From Fulvia fulva (Eukaryota > Ascomycota > Dothideomycetes > Mycosphaerellales > Mycosphaerellaceae): 64,000 nucleotides of DNA. The notes under the pieces were generated by a model, which saw nothing but the letters and a program-made list of their open reading frames with translations, made no database searches and was not told the origin of the DNA. The stretch lies in contig NC_063019.1 in NCBI RefSeq assembly GCF_020509005.1, positions 1,736,001 to 1,800,000 of the forward strand, in the 5' to 3' direction. Below are positions 31,696 to 41,224 of the stretch, piece after piece; within the stretch, counting starts at the first letter, position 1, and the number at the start of each line of letters is the position of its first letter. A program made the translations under genes and the position numbers.

Positions 31696-32640
31696 TCAGA
31701 TCGGCACATTCTTCCTCAAAAAGGCCAGCTGATTCCCAATGTTAGCCTCATAAGTCTTCGCCCCGGGATACACATCGAAGTGGCCAGTGTCTAGATACGT
31801 GTACAGCGTAGCATTGGTCATCCTCTTAGCCAACGCAATTGCTGGCTCCGGCGGTGTTACATTGTCTGTGAGTCCAACATTGAAGAGTGTTGGTATCTTG
31901 CTAGCACCAGCAGTCGCATACGGGACAAAGAAGGGCAACTCCAGAACGAATCGAGCTGGGAAGACGTTCCCCGGCGGTGGAGGGTTTGGCTAAACGAACT
32001 GGTAGCCTTCGTACGCTCCAGGCTGTGTCAGAGCGCCGAACTTGCCAGTCCGATTGGTGAGCGTGATGTAAAGTGGTGGCTGACCCAGAGTAGCTCGTCT
32101 CGCATCATCGATGCCTGCTGCTGTGAGGCCTGGTAGAGACAGCGGTGGTAGCTGGGAGACGGTTGCGGTACCATTGACGTGAGGAGCCTGGACGATGACA
32201 CCCGCTAGCTCCGGATGCCTTGCACCAAGTTCGAGGGCGTGACCACCAGAAAGAGAAGTTCCCCAGACAACGAGACGGTCACCATCCACGCCGGGAAAGG
32301 TCTTGGCTGCAGCGAAAGCAGCTTCGTAGTCTTCTTGCTGGCGCTTGACGTCGATAAGGTTGCGTGGCATGCCAGCGCTCTGTCCCCAGTAGCGGTAATC
32401 GAAGGTAAGGGCGTGGTAGCCTGCTTCGGCGAAGCGCTCGGCTTATGGCTGGAGGCGTGAGGTTTGAAGGCCTCCAAGACCGTGGGCAATGATGACTGCT
32501 AGGACTGGCCCGCTTTGGGTTGTAGGGGTGTCGTGGTATCCGACGATCTCTGTGCCGAAAGACTGAAATGTTACTCGTTCGCGAGCAGCTGCGGCCAACG
32601 CCGCGAGCGCCCCGATGGAGAGAACACTGAAGACGCCCAT
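31696..32640 (-). pseudogene. Secreted alpha/beta hydrolase with two in-frame stops
   Basis: One reading frame runs from an ATG (signal-like MGVFSVLSIGALAALAAAA) through to 31696, interrupted only by TAA at 32445-32443 and TAG at 31992-31990. It encodes VLAVIIAHGLGGL (oxyanion region), LTFDYRYWGQS, the nucleophile elbow VVWGTSLSGGHALELG, then FNVGLTDNVTPPEPA (catalytic Asp) and YLDTGHFDVYPG (catalytic His). About 314 residues would result. The TAA lies between SRLQP and AERFAEAG, where TAC (Tyr) would fit; the TAG lies between GYQFV and PNPPPPG. The frame is otherwise perfect, so the loss is recent, or the stops are errors. A TATATA box lies 60 bp upstream. Confidence 0.8.
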
Positions 32641-32700
32641 TATTGTCAACGCAAAAGGAACTGATGGGTGCCCTTGCTGTCCTTCCCGACCAACCGGAAA

Positions 32701-32706
32701 TATATA
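32701..32706 (-). promoter_or_regulatory. TATA box of the broken hydrolase gene
   Basis: TATATA about 60 bp before the hydrolase start codon. Its preservation suggests that transcription may persist. Confidence 0.45.
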
Positions 32707-33320
32707 GCTGGTCGCATTGTGGCTCGTGGAGAATCGTCCGCTCCGAGGCACGACTGGTAGCGTCGTTGGTATGCGATCGCTCAATACATCGGAGTGAATC
32801 CTGTCCGATGTACTTCGATCATATTCTTTCACGATAGAGAGCACAAGAAGCTGACTATGATCAGATTTCGTGAATTGTATGGCACGACTGGCCTGCACGG
32901 CACCGCCCGTGGTATGAAGCTTAAAACCCAAGTTCACAGATCGTCGTCAACGGGGCGCAAGCTTAGCACCACAGTGCATGGCAGCAACTCTTTCCGACAG
33001 TTATGCGGGATATGCCGAAGGTGGCCTTACTTCTTCGCTCTTGAAAGTGCCGAGCGCGCGCTAGAGCTTGCATGTCGGTGAATGTTTTTGGAATGCAATG
33101 CGCGGCCTTGGCAAAGATCGGTCACATTGTAGCGGTCCTCATCCACCGACACCTGCACCAGGCACATTTACTTTTTTCTTTGTGACAGTTGTAACCACGA
33201 GACTTTTCATCAGTACTGCAGCGAACTTGGCATTTCTCTCGCAGATTGCAGAGTGCCTACCGCACATTGTGTGATAATGTCGATTGCTCGCTCCCGTCCT
33301 CGTGAACTTGCGTGCGACTC
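32707..33320. other. Intergenic
   Basis: Between the hydrolase promoter and the F-box gene. Small frames only; nothing recognisable. Confidence 0.45.
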
Positions 33321-34022
33321 TCACTCATCATAGGAATGCACAATGGAGCCGTGTTCCGCAAAGAGCTTGATACCGAGGTCCCGCAGGCGGTCTTCGGCAC
33401 TCATGACAATGTTATGATTCTGTTTCCCGAAGCAGGTCCTGCAGATGTGCTTGATGCGAATCTAACACAGCCAGGGTCATTAGCTATGATGGGAGATCGC
33501 CATAAGCATGAGACGCTGTGGGATGAAGGGCACATCCCGCTAGCCCGAATCGAGGCTCGAGGCTCGAGGCTCGATGTTCAATGTCCAATGTCGTGACGTG
33601 CATACCTTGCGTGGGGGCTGTTCAAGCAGCATGACCTGCCAGCTCTGTCTGGCCCTTGACTGTTCGCTGCAGTAACTATGGAAGAATGTTACTCCGTACT
33701 CGCTATCGGTCTTCTTCCCTACGTGATTGTGCGCACGATGAATCTTGAACCAGCAGCATCGCTGTGCACAAACGAGAATCTTCCTTTCAATCACGAACTC
33801 ATTGGTGACGGACGACTGCGCGGACAGTTCGGAGGCCTTCGTGATAGGGGCGAGAAAGTTATGCTGAAGCAAAGCTGGTGATTTCCGAATGACCTTGTTG
33901 AGTCGCTTACTGACTTGAAGACACGCGAGCAGTGTCTTTGTGTCGGCGTGGAGCAAAATCGACTCCAACAGCTCGGTCGTGTTGAGGACTTTGTGCATGG
34001 TACTGTTACTTGCCGGAGCCAT
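33321..34022 (-). CDS. F-box-like protein, spliced
   Basis: Exons 34022-33606 and 33461-33321 give 185 residues. Exon 1 has VLNTTELLESILLHADTKTLLACLQVSKRLNKVI, the F-box of an expanded fungal family, and later RQSWQVMLLEQPPRK just before a GTATGC donor. The 144-nt intron ends at TGTTAG with a GCTAATGAC branch. Exon 2 continues IRIKHICRTCFGKQNHNIVM and ends at TGA. The phase-0 join and the SW..M.L.QPP motif (common to this family) support the model. The protein is shorter than the 260-residue paralog at 40382-41223. An SCF-adaptor role is inferred only. Confidence 0.7.
33551..33574. repeat. 7-bp tandem repeat inside an intron
   Basis: CGAGGCT is repeated three times with a partial fourth, within the 144-nt intron of the F-box gene. 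It may explain why this intron is long. Confidence 0.85.
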
Positions 34023-34318
34023 AGTCGCGGCGGGTGCTAGATATGCGTGAGCTCATGGTCCGCGGCCGGAGCTGCGAGCGTGTACCTTCGCGGCCTGCTG
34101 TCATGTTCGTAGTGGATGGTGGTAGACGATGTTGGTACGTGAAGTTGATGCTGGTGATTTCGACGCTCAAGTCGAGCAAAGGCGAATATGCCAAACGGTT
34201 CTGTGACTGTTGCAGGGATAACGGCGCATGCCGCACGCGCTAGCGTGTTAGACATGCTTCTGTTGCACGCTCACACCCTTCCGCTCTGCCATCAACACTT
34301 GGAGCCCCAGCCACAAAG

Positions 34319-34996
34319 ATGACGGTGGCGACCACTATGGGCCTGATCTCTGGTGAGTCACCTCATTCTCGCCACTGACCGTGCTTCGGACCTAAGCTGA
34401 CCACTGTGGGCGCTGGAGACTCATCACTGACAGTTGAAGGGCGCTTCGAGAAACCAACAGTGTCCCCGAGATCCGCCAGTGAGCAAGTCTTCAACATCGC
34501 AGAACTGCTCGAACAGATTCTGCTCCATCTCGAAGATGATAACCAGACTCTGCTGCTATGTCAATGCACCAGCAAAGCCTTCCAAGCAACCATACGCGGT
34601 TGCACCAAGCTCCAGCAAGCCCTTTTCTTCGTGGAAGTGAGTACTCAGAGCCGCAACTTCCTCGATGCTGGACCGCATCGTGCATCTACCACGGAGATAC
34701 TCGAGCAGATACTCGAAAAAACTGATGCAAGCACCATCCTGTCCAGCCGACTGGTGAACAAGACCTTCCATGCACTCATCGCGAGCTCTTCGGACCTATA
34801 CCCGAGGCTATATGGCAGCACGGTCGATCCCGAAACGGTTCGACAAAGTGCGCCTCCCAGAAAATCGTCTTCTTCACGTGCCAGGCTGTCAGGGAACGGT
34901 GCAACCAGCATGCGAAAATCACGGTTGCTGCTCGGTAATGTTGGGCTTTGTGGACTCTTGGGTGCGGTTCCACTACCTTTACAGGTGCGCTGGTAG
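34319..34996 (+). CDS. F-box-like protein with two F-box-like segments
   Basis: Exon 1 (34319-34352, MTVATTMGLIS) joins in phase 1 to exon 2 (34434-34996) by an 81-nt intron (GTGAGT..GACAG), giving 198 residues. Two similar blocks follow each other: FNIAELLEQILLHLEDDNQTLLLCQCTSKAFQATIRG near residue 35, and TTEILEQILEKTDASTILSSRLVNKTFHALI near residue 100. This looks like a partial internal duplication of the F-box. After about residue 150 the sequence loses family character while other frames (to 35204) contain weak family-like words (SWTRMML), so the 3' part is probably frameshifted or mis-spliced. It is divergent from the F-box gene at 33321-34022. Confidence 0.55.
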
Positions 34997-35498
34997 CGAT
35001 CGTGACCTTCACCATAGCTGGACCCGTATGATGCTCATCAAGAGCTGGCCAGTCTGCAAGCTCCGGTGCATTTGCCGCATTTGCTTGAGAGGCAGCATCG
35101 ACATCATCAGGATCGTTCCAGGCGGTTCATTGGGCGCCGTCGAGCGTGAGACCAGGAAGCGCCATCGTTGCCCAGCAATCCGCACCCACGACATCACATC
35201 ATGACCTCTCAGTCATGGCAACATCCAGACATGAAGGAGCTCGACCTAGAGACATCGTATAGGCAGATGTTCGCAAGGTTGGCATTGCTTTACAGGGGAT
35301 ACCTGAGGATTTCAGCAGTACCTTCCGAAGAGTCAATACAATACATACAAAGCCTCTACCATGGCAAGCGTACATCCTTCTAGCCTTGTGCTATGTAACG
35401 TTCCTCTGGACGCCGGTAAATGCTGACTGAAACGCTCGAGTCCAGAACCTCGTCTCGTATTACTGTCATTCTTCCGCAAGCTGCCCACTTTAGCACAC
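34997..35498. other. Intergenic with possible F-box remnants
   Basis: May contain decayed 3' sequence of the preceding F-box gene in a shifted frame (up to about 35204). Nothing else supported before the V-ATPase gene end. Confidence 0.4.
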
Positions 35499-36309
35499 TC
35501 ACGAAAGCATCGCGGCACCTTTTGCTGCGCTCTCGAAGTTGTTGGCGTTTCCACTCAACAACAGCCCGATGATCAGACCGAAAAGCCCAAGCACGGATGA
35601 GAAGATCTCGATGACCAGAACCTTGACGAATCTGTGTGTGTCAGCATTGTCCACTTTCCTCGTCTTGATTTCCATCTACTCACAAGCTCGCATCCGCCGC
35701 ATCAGCCAACGCTGCACTACTTCCATTGATGCCCACACTGATACCACAGATCAAGTTACATCCTCCAACCAGCACTCCTGACCAGAAGAGTGCATATCCA
35801 GTGAAGTAGTTTGATGCCGAGTACATGCCCTCATCAGACACAGCTTCAAGCTTCGCGCTGAAGACAATGGACATAATGACACCGTAGATGGCCACGACTT
35901 CGCAGAAGATGATGGAGATCAAGTTCTTCGTCCTGATTCGTGGTGCTTTTACACCTCCTCCGAGGATGGATGTGCCTGTTATGAAGATGCCCCTGTGGTG
36001 TATCTCTTAGTGCTCTGTTCCATGCTTCATGCTCTGTCTTGCCTCCTAGTGTTGCTGACGTACCATGCTGCTCCCACCACTGACAGACCTATACATAACG
36101 CGATGCCGGTCGACGCCCATGCGTAGGGCGATATCGATTCGAGGAAGGCGCCGACGTTGAATGCTTCTCCCTCGCCTTGGAAGAGCATATCTGTTGCCTC
36201 ATGTCAGTTCCTCCTTCTTCCGTTTCACTTCCTCTGGATAGCGCGTACATAAGCCGATGATCACCAAGGTAGATCCAGCGCCATAGCTGCCGTATGTGAG
36301 GCCTCCCAT
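35499..36309 (-). CDS. VMA16: V-type proton ATPase subunit c'' (proteolipid)
   Basis: Exons 36309-36249, 36190-36064, 35992-35684 and 35631-35499 encode 209 residues (introns 58, 71 and 52 nt; all joins keep frame). The protein has hydrophobic helices with [46 protein letters not shown] split across exons 2-3, the proteolipid block [20 protein letters not shown] carrying the essential membrane Glu (in FCEVVAIYG), and a final pair of helices ([16 protein letters not shown]). Length and layout match yeast Vma16 (213 residues). It forms part of the c-ring of the Vo sector that acidifies vacuoles and Golgi. It is divergent from TFIIA gamma. Confidence 0.93.
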
Positions 36310-36392
36310 GGTCGCTGTGAGCTGTGAAGTGAATGTTTCGCGATGCCTTCGAGATCGATCTGCTCTCTCCGTCATGCAAGCTGCGGTCACTA

Positions 36393-36422
36393 GCGGCTCA
36401 CGTGCGGCTCACGTGCGGCTCA
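36393..36422. promoter_or_regulatory. Tandem 11-bp repeat with two CACGTG E-boxes
   Basis: The 11-mer GCGGCTCACGT occurs at 36393 and 36404 with a partial third copy, creating CACGTG at 36399-36404 and 36410-36415. These are 11 bp apart, about one helical turn. They lie between the divergent VMA16 and TFIIA gamma genes. CACGTG is the site of bHLH factors such as Cbf1 or Pho4-type proteins. Binding is inferred. Confidence 0.6.
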
Positions 36423-36585
36423 GCCCGAGATCGTGACATGGACCCTGCTGCGGGCATATGAGCGCCCTCTCTTTGATCCACACTTCGCTTCTTACACCTC
36501 GCCGGCGCAATCAATAAGAGGTCGTCGCAGCGCATAGGGATATCACAAACCGCCTGATTTCGTATTCTACCACCACCGCGATAAG

Positions 36586-37034
36586 ATGGCACAGCCCGCC
36601 GGTCAGCAGAGCTTCTACGAGCTGTACAGAGGCTCCTCGTATGACTGCCTGCTTGCTCACTGACATGAGTCTCTACTAACGCGATGAGCAGCATCGGCCT
36701 CGCCCTTGCAGATACTCTCGACGATCTCATCAGTTCTAGACGGATTGAACCGCAGCTCGCTATGAAGATCATGCAGCACTTCGACCAGCACATCGCAGGT
36801 GTTCTCGGCGAGAAGGTGAAGGCGCGGATGTCGTTCAAGGTGGGTGTACAAGGTGAAGAAATATGTGATACGAGCTGACGATTTCCAAAGGGTCATCTCG
36901 ACGTCTACCGATTCTGCGACGAAGTCTGGACATTCGTGATCAAGGACGTCAAGTTCAAAATGGACAATGCGCTGCAACTTGAAGCTGAGAGAGTCAAGAT
37001 CGTAGCTTGTCAAAGTAAGGATAAGGCGGCCTAG
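36586..37034 (+). CDS. TOA2: Transcription factor IIA small (gamma) subunit
   Basis: Exons 36586-36638, 36692-36839 and 36891-37034 give 114 residues. The sequence starts [20 protein letters not shown], then [19 protein letters not shown] and [15 protein letters not shown] (the four-helix-bundle half) and, after the second intron, [19 protein letters not shown] (the beta-barrel half). These are the signature stretches of TFIIA gamma/Toa2. The first intron has a perfect CTACTAAC branch point. TFIIA stabilises TBP on promoters. The length is close to the usual 110-120 residues. Its 276-bp shared upstream region with VMA16 holds two E-boxes. Confidence 0.95.
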
Positions 37035-37682
37035 GAGCGCGCCAAACAAGAGAAGCAAACGACAATGCAAGACCCGTATTCGGCATTTCGAGGCCGGCGA
37101 GCCCTATAAAACGATGCCAACGAAGACACGAGAAAGCGGCGGGAAGAACTAGGCCGCAGCTGGAGCTGCTTGTCAGCGCGTGTATCAAAGTCGATGAATA
37201 TAAGGCGACAACGACAGTGGACCGGGAAAGAGATGAGAAAAGGCGCTTCAGGCTGTCCTTTCCTCATGAGTCGCTGCATCCTCGTGATGCCTGGATCCCC
37301 ATCGCAGCATCCGATGAAAATATCTCAAGGCAGGAGGACCCTACCATTGGTACTGCGGCAGGCAAGGCATGGACGTTACATGCAGCCTCAAAATGGTGAT
37401 GGTGGATAGTCCACACTGGACGATTAGCAGAGCAGAAGCCACGAAAGGAATTGAGTTCTAGATACGAATAACGAAGACATGACATCAAATGCAACTTCTC
37501 CGATCATTCCAGTAATGACCTGCCCAGCATCAACTTGACTTAAGTACAAATACGTGTATGCCCCGTGAGTCGTGCTGGCTGCTGACGCGCCACATCGCGC
37601 CCACGTTGCGCCAAGCAATGCTTCAAGTCTGTACTTCACGTCTTACTCCTTGCCTTGATCTTTCACCCCATCATTACACAAC
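37035..37682. other. Intergenic
   Basis: About 650 bp between TFIIA gamma and the TMEM42-like gene, transcribed in the same direction. No supported gene or repeat. Confidence 0.5.
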
Positions 37683-38344
37683 ATGTCTACGTCAACCCCC
37701 AAAACCCAATGGCTGTTCTACGCCATCGTCTCAGGAGGCTGTGCAGCCCTCAACGGCGTCTTCGCAAAACTCACGACAACACAATTGACCACAACATGGG
37801 CCACGGGCATATCGCATGCCTTTGGCCTGAAAGAAGAAAGTGTCATCATTGAAGGACTCGTACGAGGTGTAAGTACAAAAGATGCAGTGCTATGGCTCAC
37901 CAAGCTGACCTTAAGCAGTTCTTCTTCCTCCTCAACCTCCTCTTCAACGCCATAATGTGGGGTCTCTTTACCCGCGCTCTGACATTAGCAAGCAGCACAG
38001 TCCGCGTCAGTGTCATCAATACCAGTGCGAACTTCATGCTTACTGCTGTTCTTGGTCTCTTGATCTTCTCTGAGACATTACCGGGACTCTGGTGGCTTGG
38101 AGCCGCGATGTTGGTGGCGGGCTCCGTGATCATCGGTAGAAGAGAGGAAGGGAAAGAAGTCGGTACTGCGGGAACTGCTGGAGCCGAGCCCATCGCCTTA
38201 GATGTGCAAGATGGCTATAGCGATGAGCCGGATGCGCCGCCACCGGCTGCGCCAAAGGTGGGTGTGCCGAAGCATGACGATGTGAGGGATATTTCTGATG
38301 GCAGATATGATTGCAGCGACGAGGAAGGGGTGACAGGGAGGTGA
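37683..38344 (+). CDS. TMEM42/EamA-like membrane protein
   Basis: Exons 37683-37868 and 37919-38344 (50-nt intron GTAAGT..AAGCAG, phase 0) give 203 residues. Helix 1 is WLFYAIVSGGCAALNGVFAKL. After the splice come FFFLLNLLFNAIMWGLFTRAL, VSVINTSANFMLTAVLGLLIF and WWLGAAMLVAGSVIIG. The four-helix layout with the NTSANF stretch matches the TMEM42 family, half-size relatives of EamA/drug-metabolite transporters. A 60-residue Pro/Asp-rich tail follows and is likely cytosolic. Transport function is not established. The convergent neighbour is the 2EXR-like gene at 38424. Confidence 0.85.
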
Positions 38345-38423
38345 TGAGAAAGAGGATGGTTTGAAACAAAACGCCAGAATTTGAGTAATACAGAAGCTGC
38401 CATCTTCCTTCCAACACCACGAT

Positions 38424-39143
38424 TTAGCCAAACCCGGCACGTATGGGCAGGAATAGGTACAATTGCTCATTTGACAACGCAGCGAGCTGATGCCGAATGG
38501 CAAAAAGCAGAATGTGCTTCTCATAGTCGTCTCCCGCCAACAGACGAATGCCGATGACAGTATCGAGCCGCTTAGAACGACCACGGGCCCTCTTGGGAGC
38601 ACGGTCCAGCAATCCCAGCTTCAGCACGCGTTCCGGTATATCGAAATCCAAGCTTAGAAGTCGGCTGTTCAGACTACTCAACAGGTTTGTCGTCCACGCA
38701 AGACCGATCCTATAATTCCAGCAATCGACATCGAGAACGCAGCGTCGAATCATGTCACGCCTCTGCGGTCCCAGAAGATGAAGCCAGCCATGAAGGACCT
38801 GCTCATCACTGGCGATGAATGTGGTGCGGCTGTAGTGCATCGTCATGGTTTTGTTTCGAACTTGACGGTTGACTCTGAGCAGCGCTGGTTCACCCAACAA
38901 GACTTTCCGGGATTCGACGACTTCGTCTAAGTAGTCTTTATGATCATCAGGAGTTGAAATCGTCGGTCTACCTCGAAACGTAAAGCTGCTGGTCAGGGCA
39001 GACTTTGGATGGCTTTCGATCCTAAGGTTGTCCTGCTTGAACAAGGTGTAGTCATAGATTCTGTTACGAAGTTCTGCTGGAAGCTCAAGAAGAGAGCATC
39101 GCTTCGCTTCTTCGCGAGTTTTGGATCGTGTCGTTGGCACCAT
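38424..39143 (-). CDS. 2EXR-like protein
   Basis: Single-exon frame of 239 residues with an ATG start. A short basic N-terminus is followed by LLELPAELRNRIYDYTLF (residues 18-35) and EPALLRVNRQVRNKTMTMHY (about 84-105), the two halves of the 2EXR domain. The C-terminal half is helical, with FDIPERVLKLGLLDRAPKR, and has no second domain. Function unknown. The gene sits next to the F-box pair at 39.5-41.2 kb, continuing the local enrichment of these families. Confidence 0.7.
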   Translation of the reverse strand: MVPTTRSKTREEAKRCSLLELPAELRNRIYDYTLFKQDNLRIESHPKSALTSSFTFRGRPTISTPDDHKDYLDEVVESRKVLLGEPALLRVNRQVRNKTMTMHYSRTTFIASDEQVLHGWLHLLGPQRRDMIRRCVLDVDCWNYRIGLAWTTNLLSSLNSRLLSLDFDIPERVLKLGLLDRAPKRARGRSKRLDTVIGIRLLAGDDYEKHILLFAIRHQLAALSNEQLYLFLPIRAGFG

Positions 39144-39509
39144 TTCTGCTCAGCTGAAGCTGCACGGATGGCTTCGGTGGAAGGCAGTTTGATATATTAA
39201 GTCTCACACAAAGAGACAGCTATGGCTGGTTGTTGACTGTTGTGGACGAGTTAGTCCCAAGCACTTCTCGGAACACAGCAAGCAGTTCAATCCGGTGTGC
39301 GCAAGCAAACACTGCTGAAAGAGTAAGAACACCTGTATTCGAATCTCTCAGACTGACCAATCGCCATCTTGCCGCATCAACCACGTTCGTGCCTGCCTAT
39401 AGAGGCATTGGTAGAGTTTCACATGCTTGCCTAGCGCGCAACGATCTGGTAAGCTGGACGCGACTTCTTGAGATTCACTCCGTATTTAACCACAACATAT
39501 CAGACCGCA
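39144..39509. other. Intergenic
   Basis: Between the divergent 2EXR-like gene and the dead F-box copy. No supported feature. Confidence 0.45.
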
Positions 39510-40215
39510 GCACAGCGACGTCTTAGCATCGTGGGCGCAAAAGGTGAGCTACTATCTTGATCACACTCGATCGCATAACTGACAATAAGCTGTTCTATAG
39601 GCTGCAAAACATTCGACCGCGGCGCACTGCGTACAGCACACAGCCGAGCTCCTGGAGATGATTCTCTTGGAAGTCTTTGTCCACGGCATTCATGGTCCTG
39701 GAATCCCCACCTTGGTCCAGACCGTGCTATTCGTGCAACAGGTCGATCGGTTCTCTTAACAGACAGTCCAGGGGTCTGTCAAGCTGCAGCGATCATTGAA
39801 TCAGCTATGCATGTACGATCGCGGCGAGGAAACACCTTGGATTCACGACATGCTGTCCATAAAAGAGGACAGCCCGAATCTCATCAAGAATATGCCATTC
39901 GGCGATTCGGACCATGCACTGGACGATCTTGGGGTTTCTCGTGGACTGATCGCTGATGTGGTCAAGGATGATCTGGTGTTTCTTGCGAAAGACAAGGGAA
40001 GCTGGCGGCACATGCAGGTGCTCGTAAAGGCACAGGAGCACCTGGACGAAACCATGTCCTGCGATGTCAACTTCATATGCAGCAGGTGCAAGCCTCCGGC
40101 GGCTAAGAGCTCGATCAGCTTTCAAGTCTTGAAGGACGTAGTTGCTGGAGATCTGGCAGATGCTGTGGCGAAGCGACTGAAGGAGGAACATGGCGTGTGC
40201 CTCGGTGATCTTTGA
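39510..40215 (+). pseudogene. Dead F-box copy, tandem paralog of the next gene
   Basis: The exon beginning at 39601 (after a CTATAG acceptor) reads CVQHTAELLEMILLEVFVHG, matching THRVLHTAELLEMILLNVFERG of the gene at 40382-41223, and later GSWRHMQVLVKAQEHLDE against GSWRDMQVFVQTAPDEGD. A TAA at 39757-39759 interrupts the frame where the intact copy has CGA (Arg) in SFFRHTVQGS. The short first exon also seems dead: the intact ATGGCGCAAGAG|GTAAGT corresponds to GTGGGCGCAAAAG|GTGAGC here, so the nearest start codon is lost. From the stop to 40215 the frame is clean. CGA to TAA needs two transitions, as RIP-type mutation would give. Confidence 0.75.
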
Positions 40216-40381
40216 GAGATGGATCATCCAGCACGACGCTGAACATGGTCTACATCGCCGTTTGTGGCGTCTTCACATGCTCGCTTGTCCTACACGTGCG
40301 GCGCTCAAGTGCCGACTTTCTACCTGCTTTTTCATCAACCACTGAGACAATACACTACGCGATACGCAATACAACCACAGC

Positions 40382-41223
40382 ATGGATACTCCACAGGACT
40401 CGAATCACATGGCGCAAGAGGTAAGTCACCTTCATTTACAGACTATGTCCTCACAACTGACCACGAAGTACGTTCACAGGCTCACTCCTTATCTGCGACA
40501 CATCGTGTACTGCACACCGCCGAGCTCCTCGAGATGATCCTGCTAAATGTCTTCGAGAGAGGCATAGAGCCGCATGAGATCAACAAATCAATCTCGACCG
40601 TCTTACACATCCAGCGCGTCAACTCCTTCTTTCGACACACTGTGCAAGGTTCTAGTAAGCTGAAGCGAGCATTGAACAAGCTGGAATTATACTCGTTCCC
40701 GAAGAAGGCGACCACAATCCACGCCATGCTCTACAACGACCCCTGGGCACGCTTTGTTCTCAACAGGCGAGTGCCATTCGCAGGCCTGAACAACCTAGAG
40801 GCAGACAGACGCAGCCCGCACTGCCAACGTCACGCACTGGATGCCATGTTCGATAGCAACCACCTTGCCTTTCTCGTCGAGGATAAAGGCAGCTGGCGGG
40901 ACATGCAGGTCTTCGTGCAGACAGCACCAGACGAGGGCGATGGCATGATGTGTAAAGTCTACTATACCTGCAGGGATTGTGATTGCCCTGACAGTTGCGT
41001 TGATCTCAACGTATTTGTCCCCTGTAAGGCGAGCGCTGGGGAGCTGGCAGATACGATGATCGAGCAGGTGGAGCTGAAGCATGGCCAAGTGTGCCGCGAC
41101 ATACTCCAGGCAAGGAAGTATAGGGAGCTGTTCGCACGGACTCAACCAGTCCGGCAAAGTGCGTGGCGGGCAAGCATCGGGAAGTTCTTCTCAGGCATGT
41201 GGCCGACCAAAGCTCGTTCATAA
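40382..41223 (+). CDS. F-box-like protein (intact tandem copy)
   Basis: Exon 1 (40382-40420, MDTPQDSNHMAQE) and exon 2 (40480-41223) join in phase 0 across a 59-nt intron (GTAAGT..TTCACAG), giving 260 residues. The F-box block is VLHTAELLEMILLNVFERG plus VLHIQRVNSFFRHTVQGSSKLKRAL, followed by KGSWRDMQVFVQ, a Cys-rich stretch (YYTCRDCDCPDSCVD), and ELADTMIEQVELKHGQVCRD. The Cys-rich stretch has the spacing of a small metal-binding loop; the dead copy upstream retains a shorter FICSRCK. The longer open frame upstream of 40382 has no ATG support and no similarity to family starts. Likely SCF-adaptor fold; substrate unknown. Confidence 0.75.
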
Positions 41224-41224
41224 G

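Noticed and set aside
28284..32640. Biosynthetic or degradative gene cluster (oxidase, dehydrogenase, hydrolase)
   Set aside because: The three enzymes are of unrelated type, two are broken, and no regulator, transporter or core synthase lies with them.
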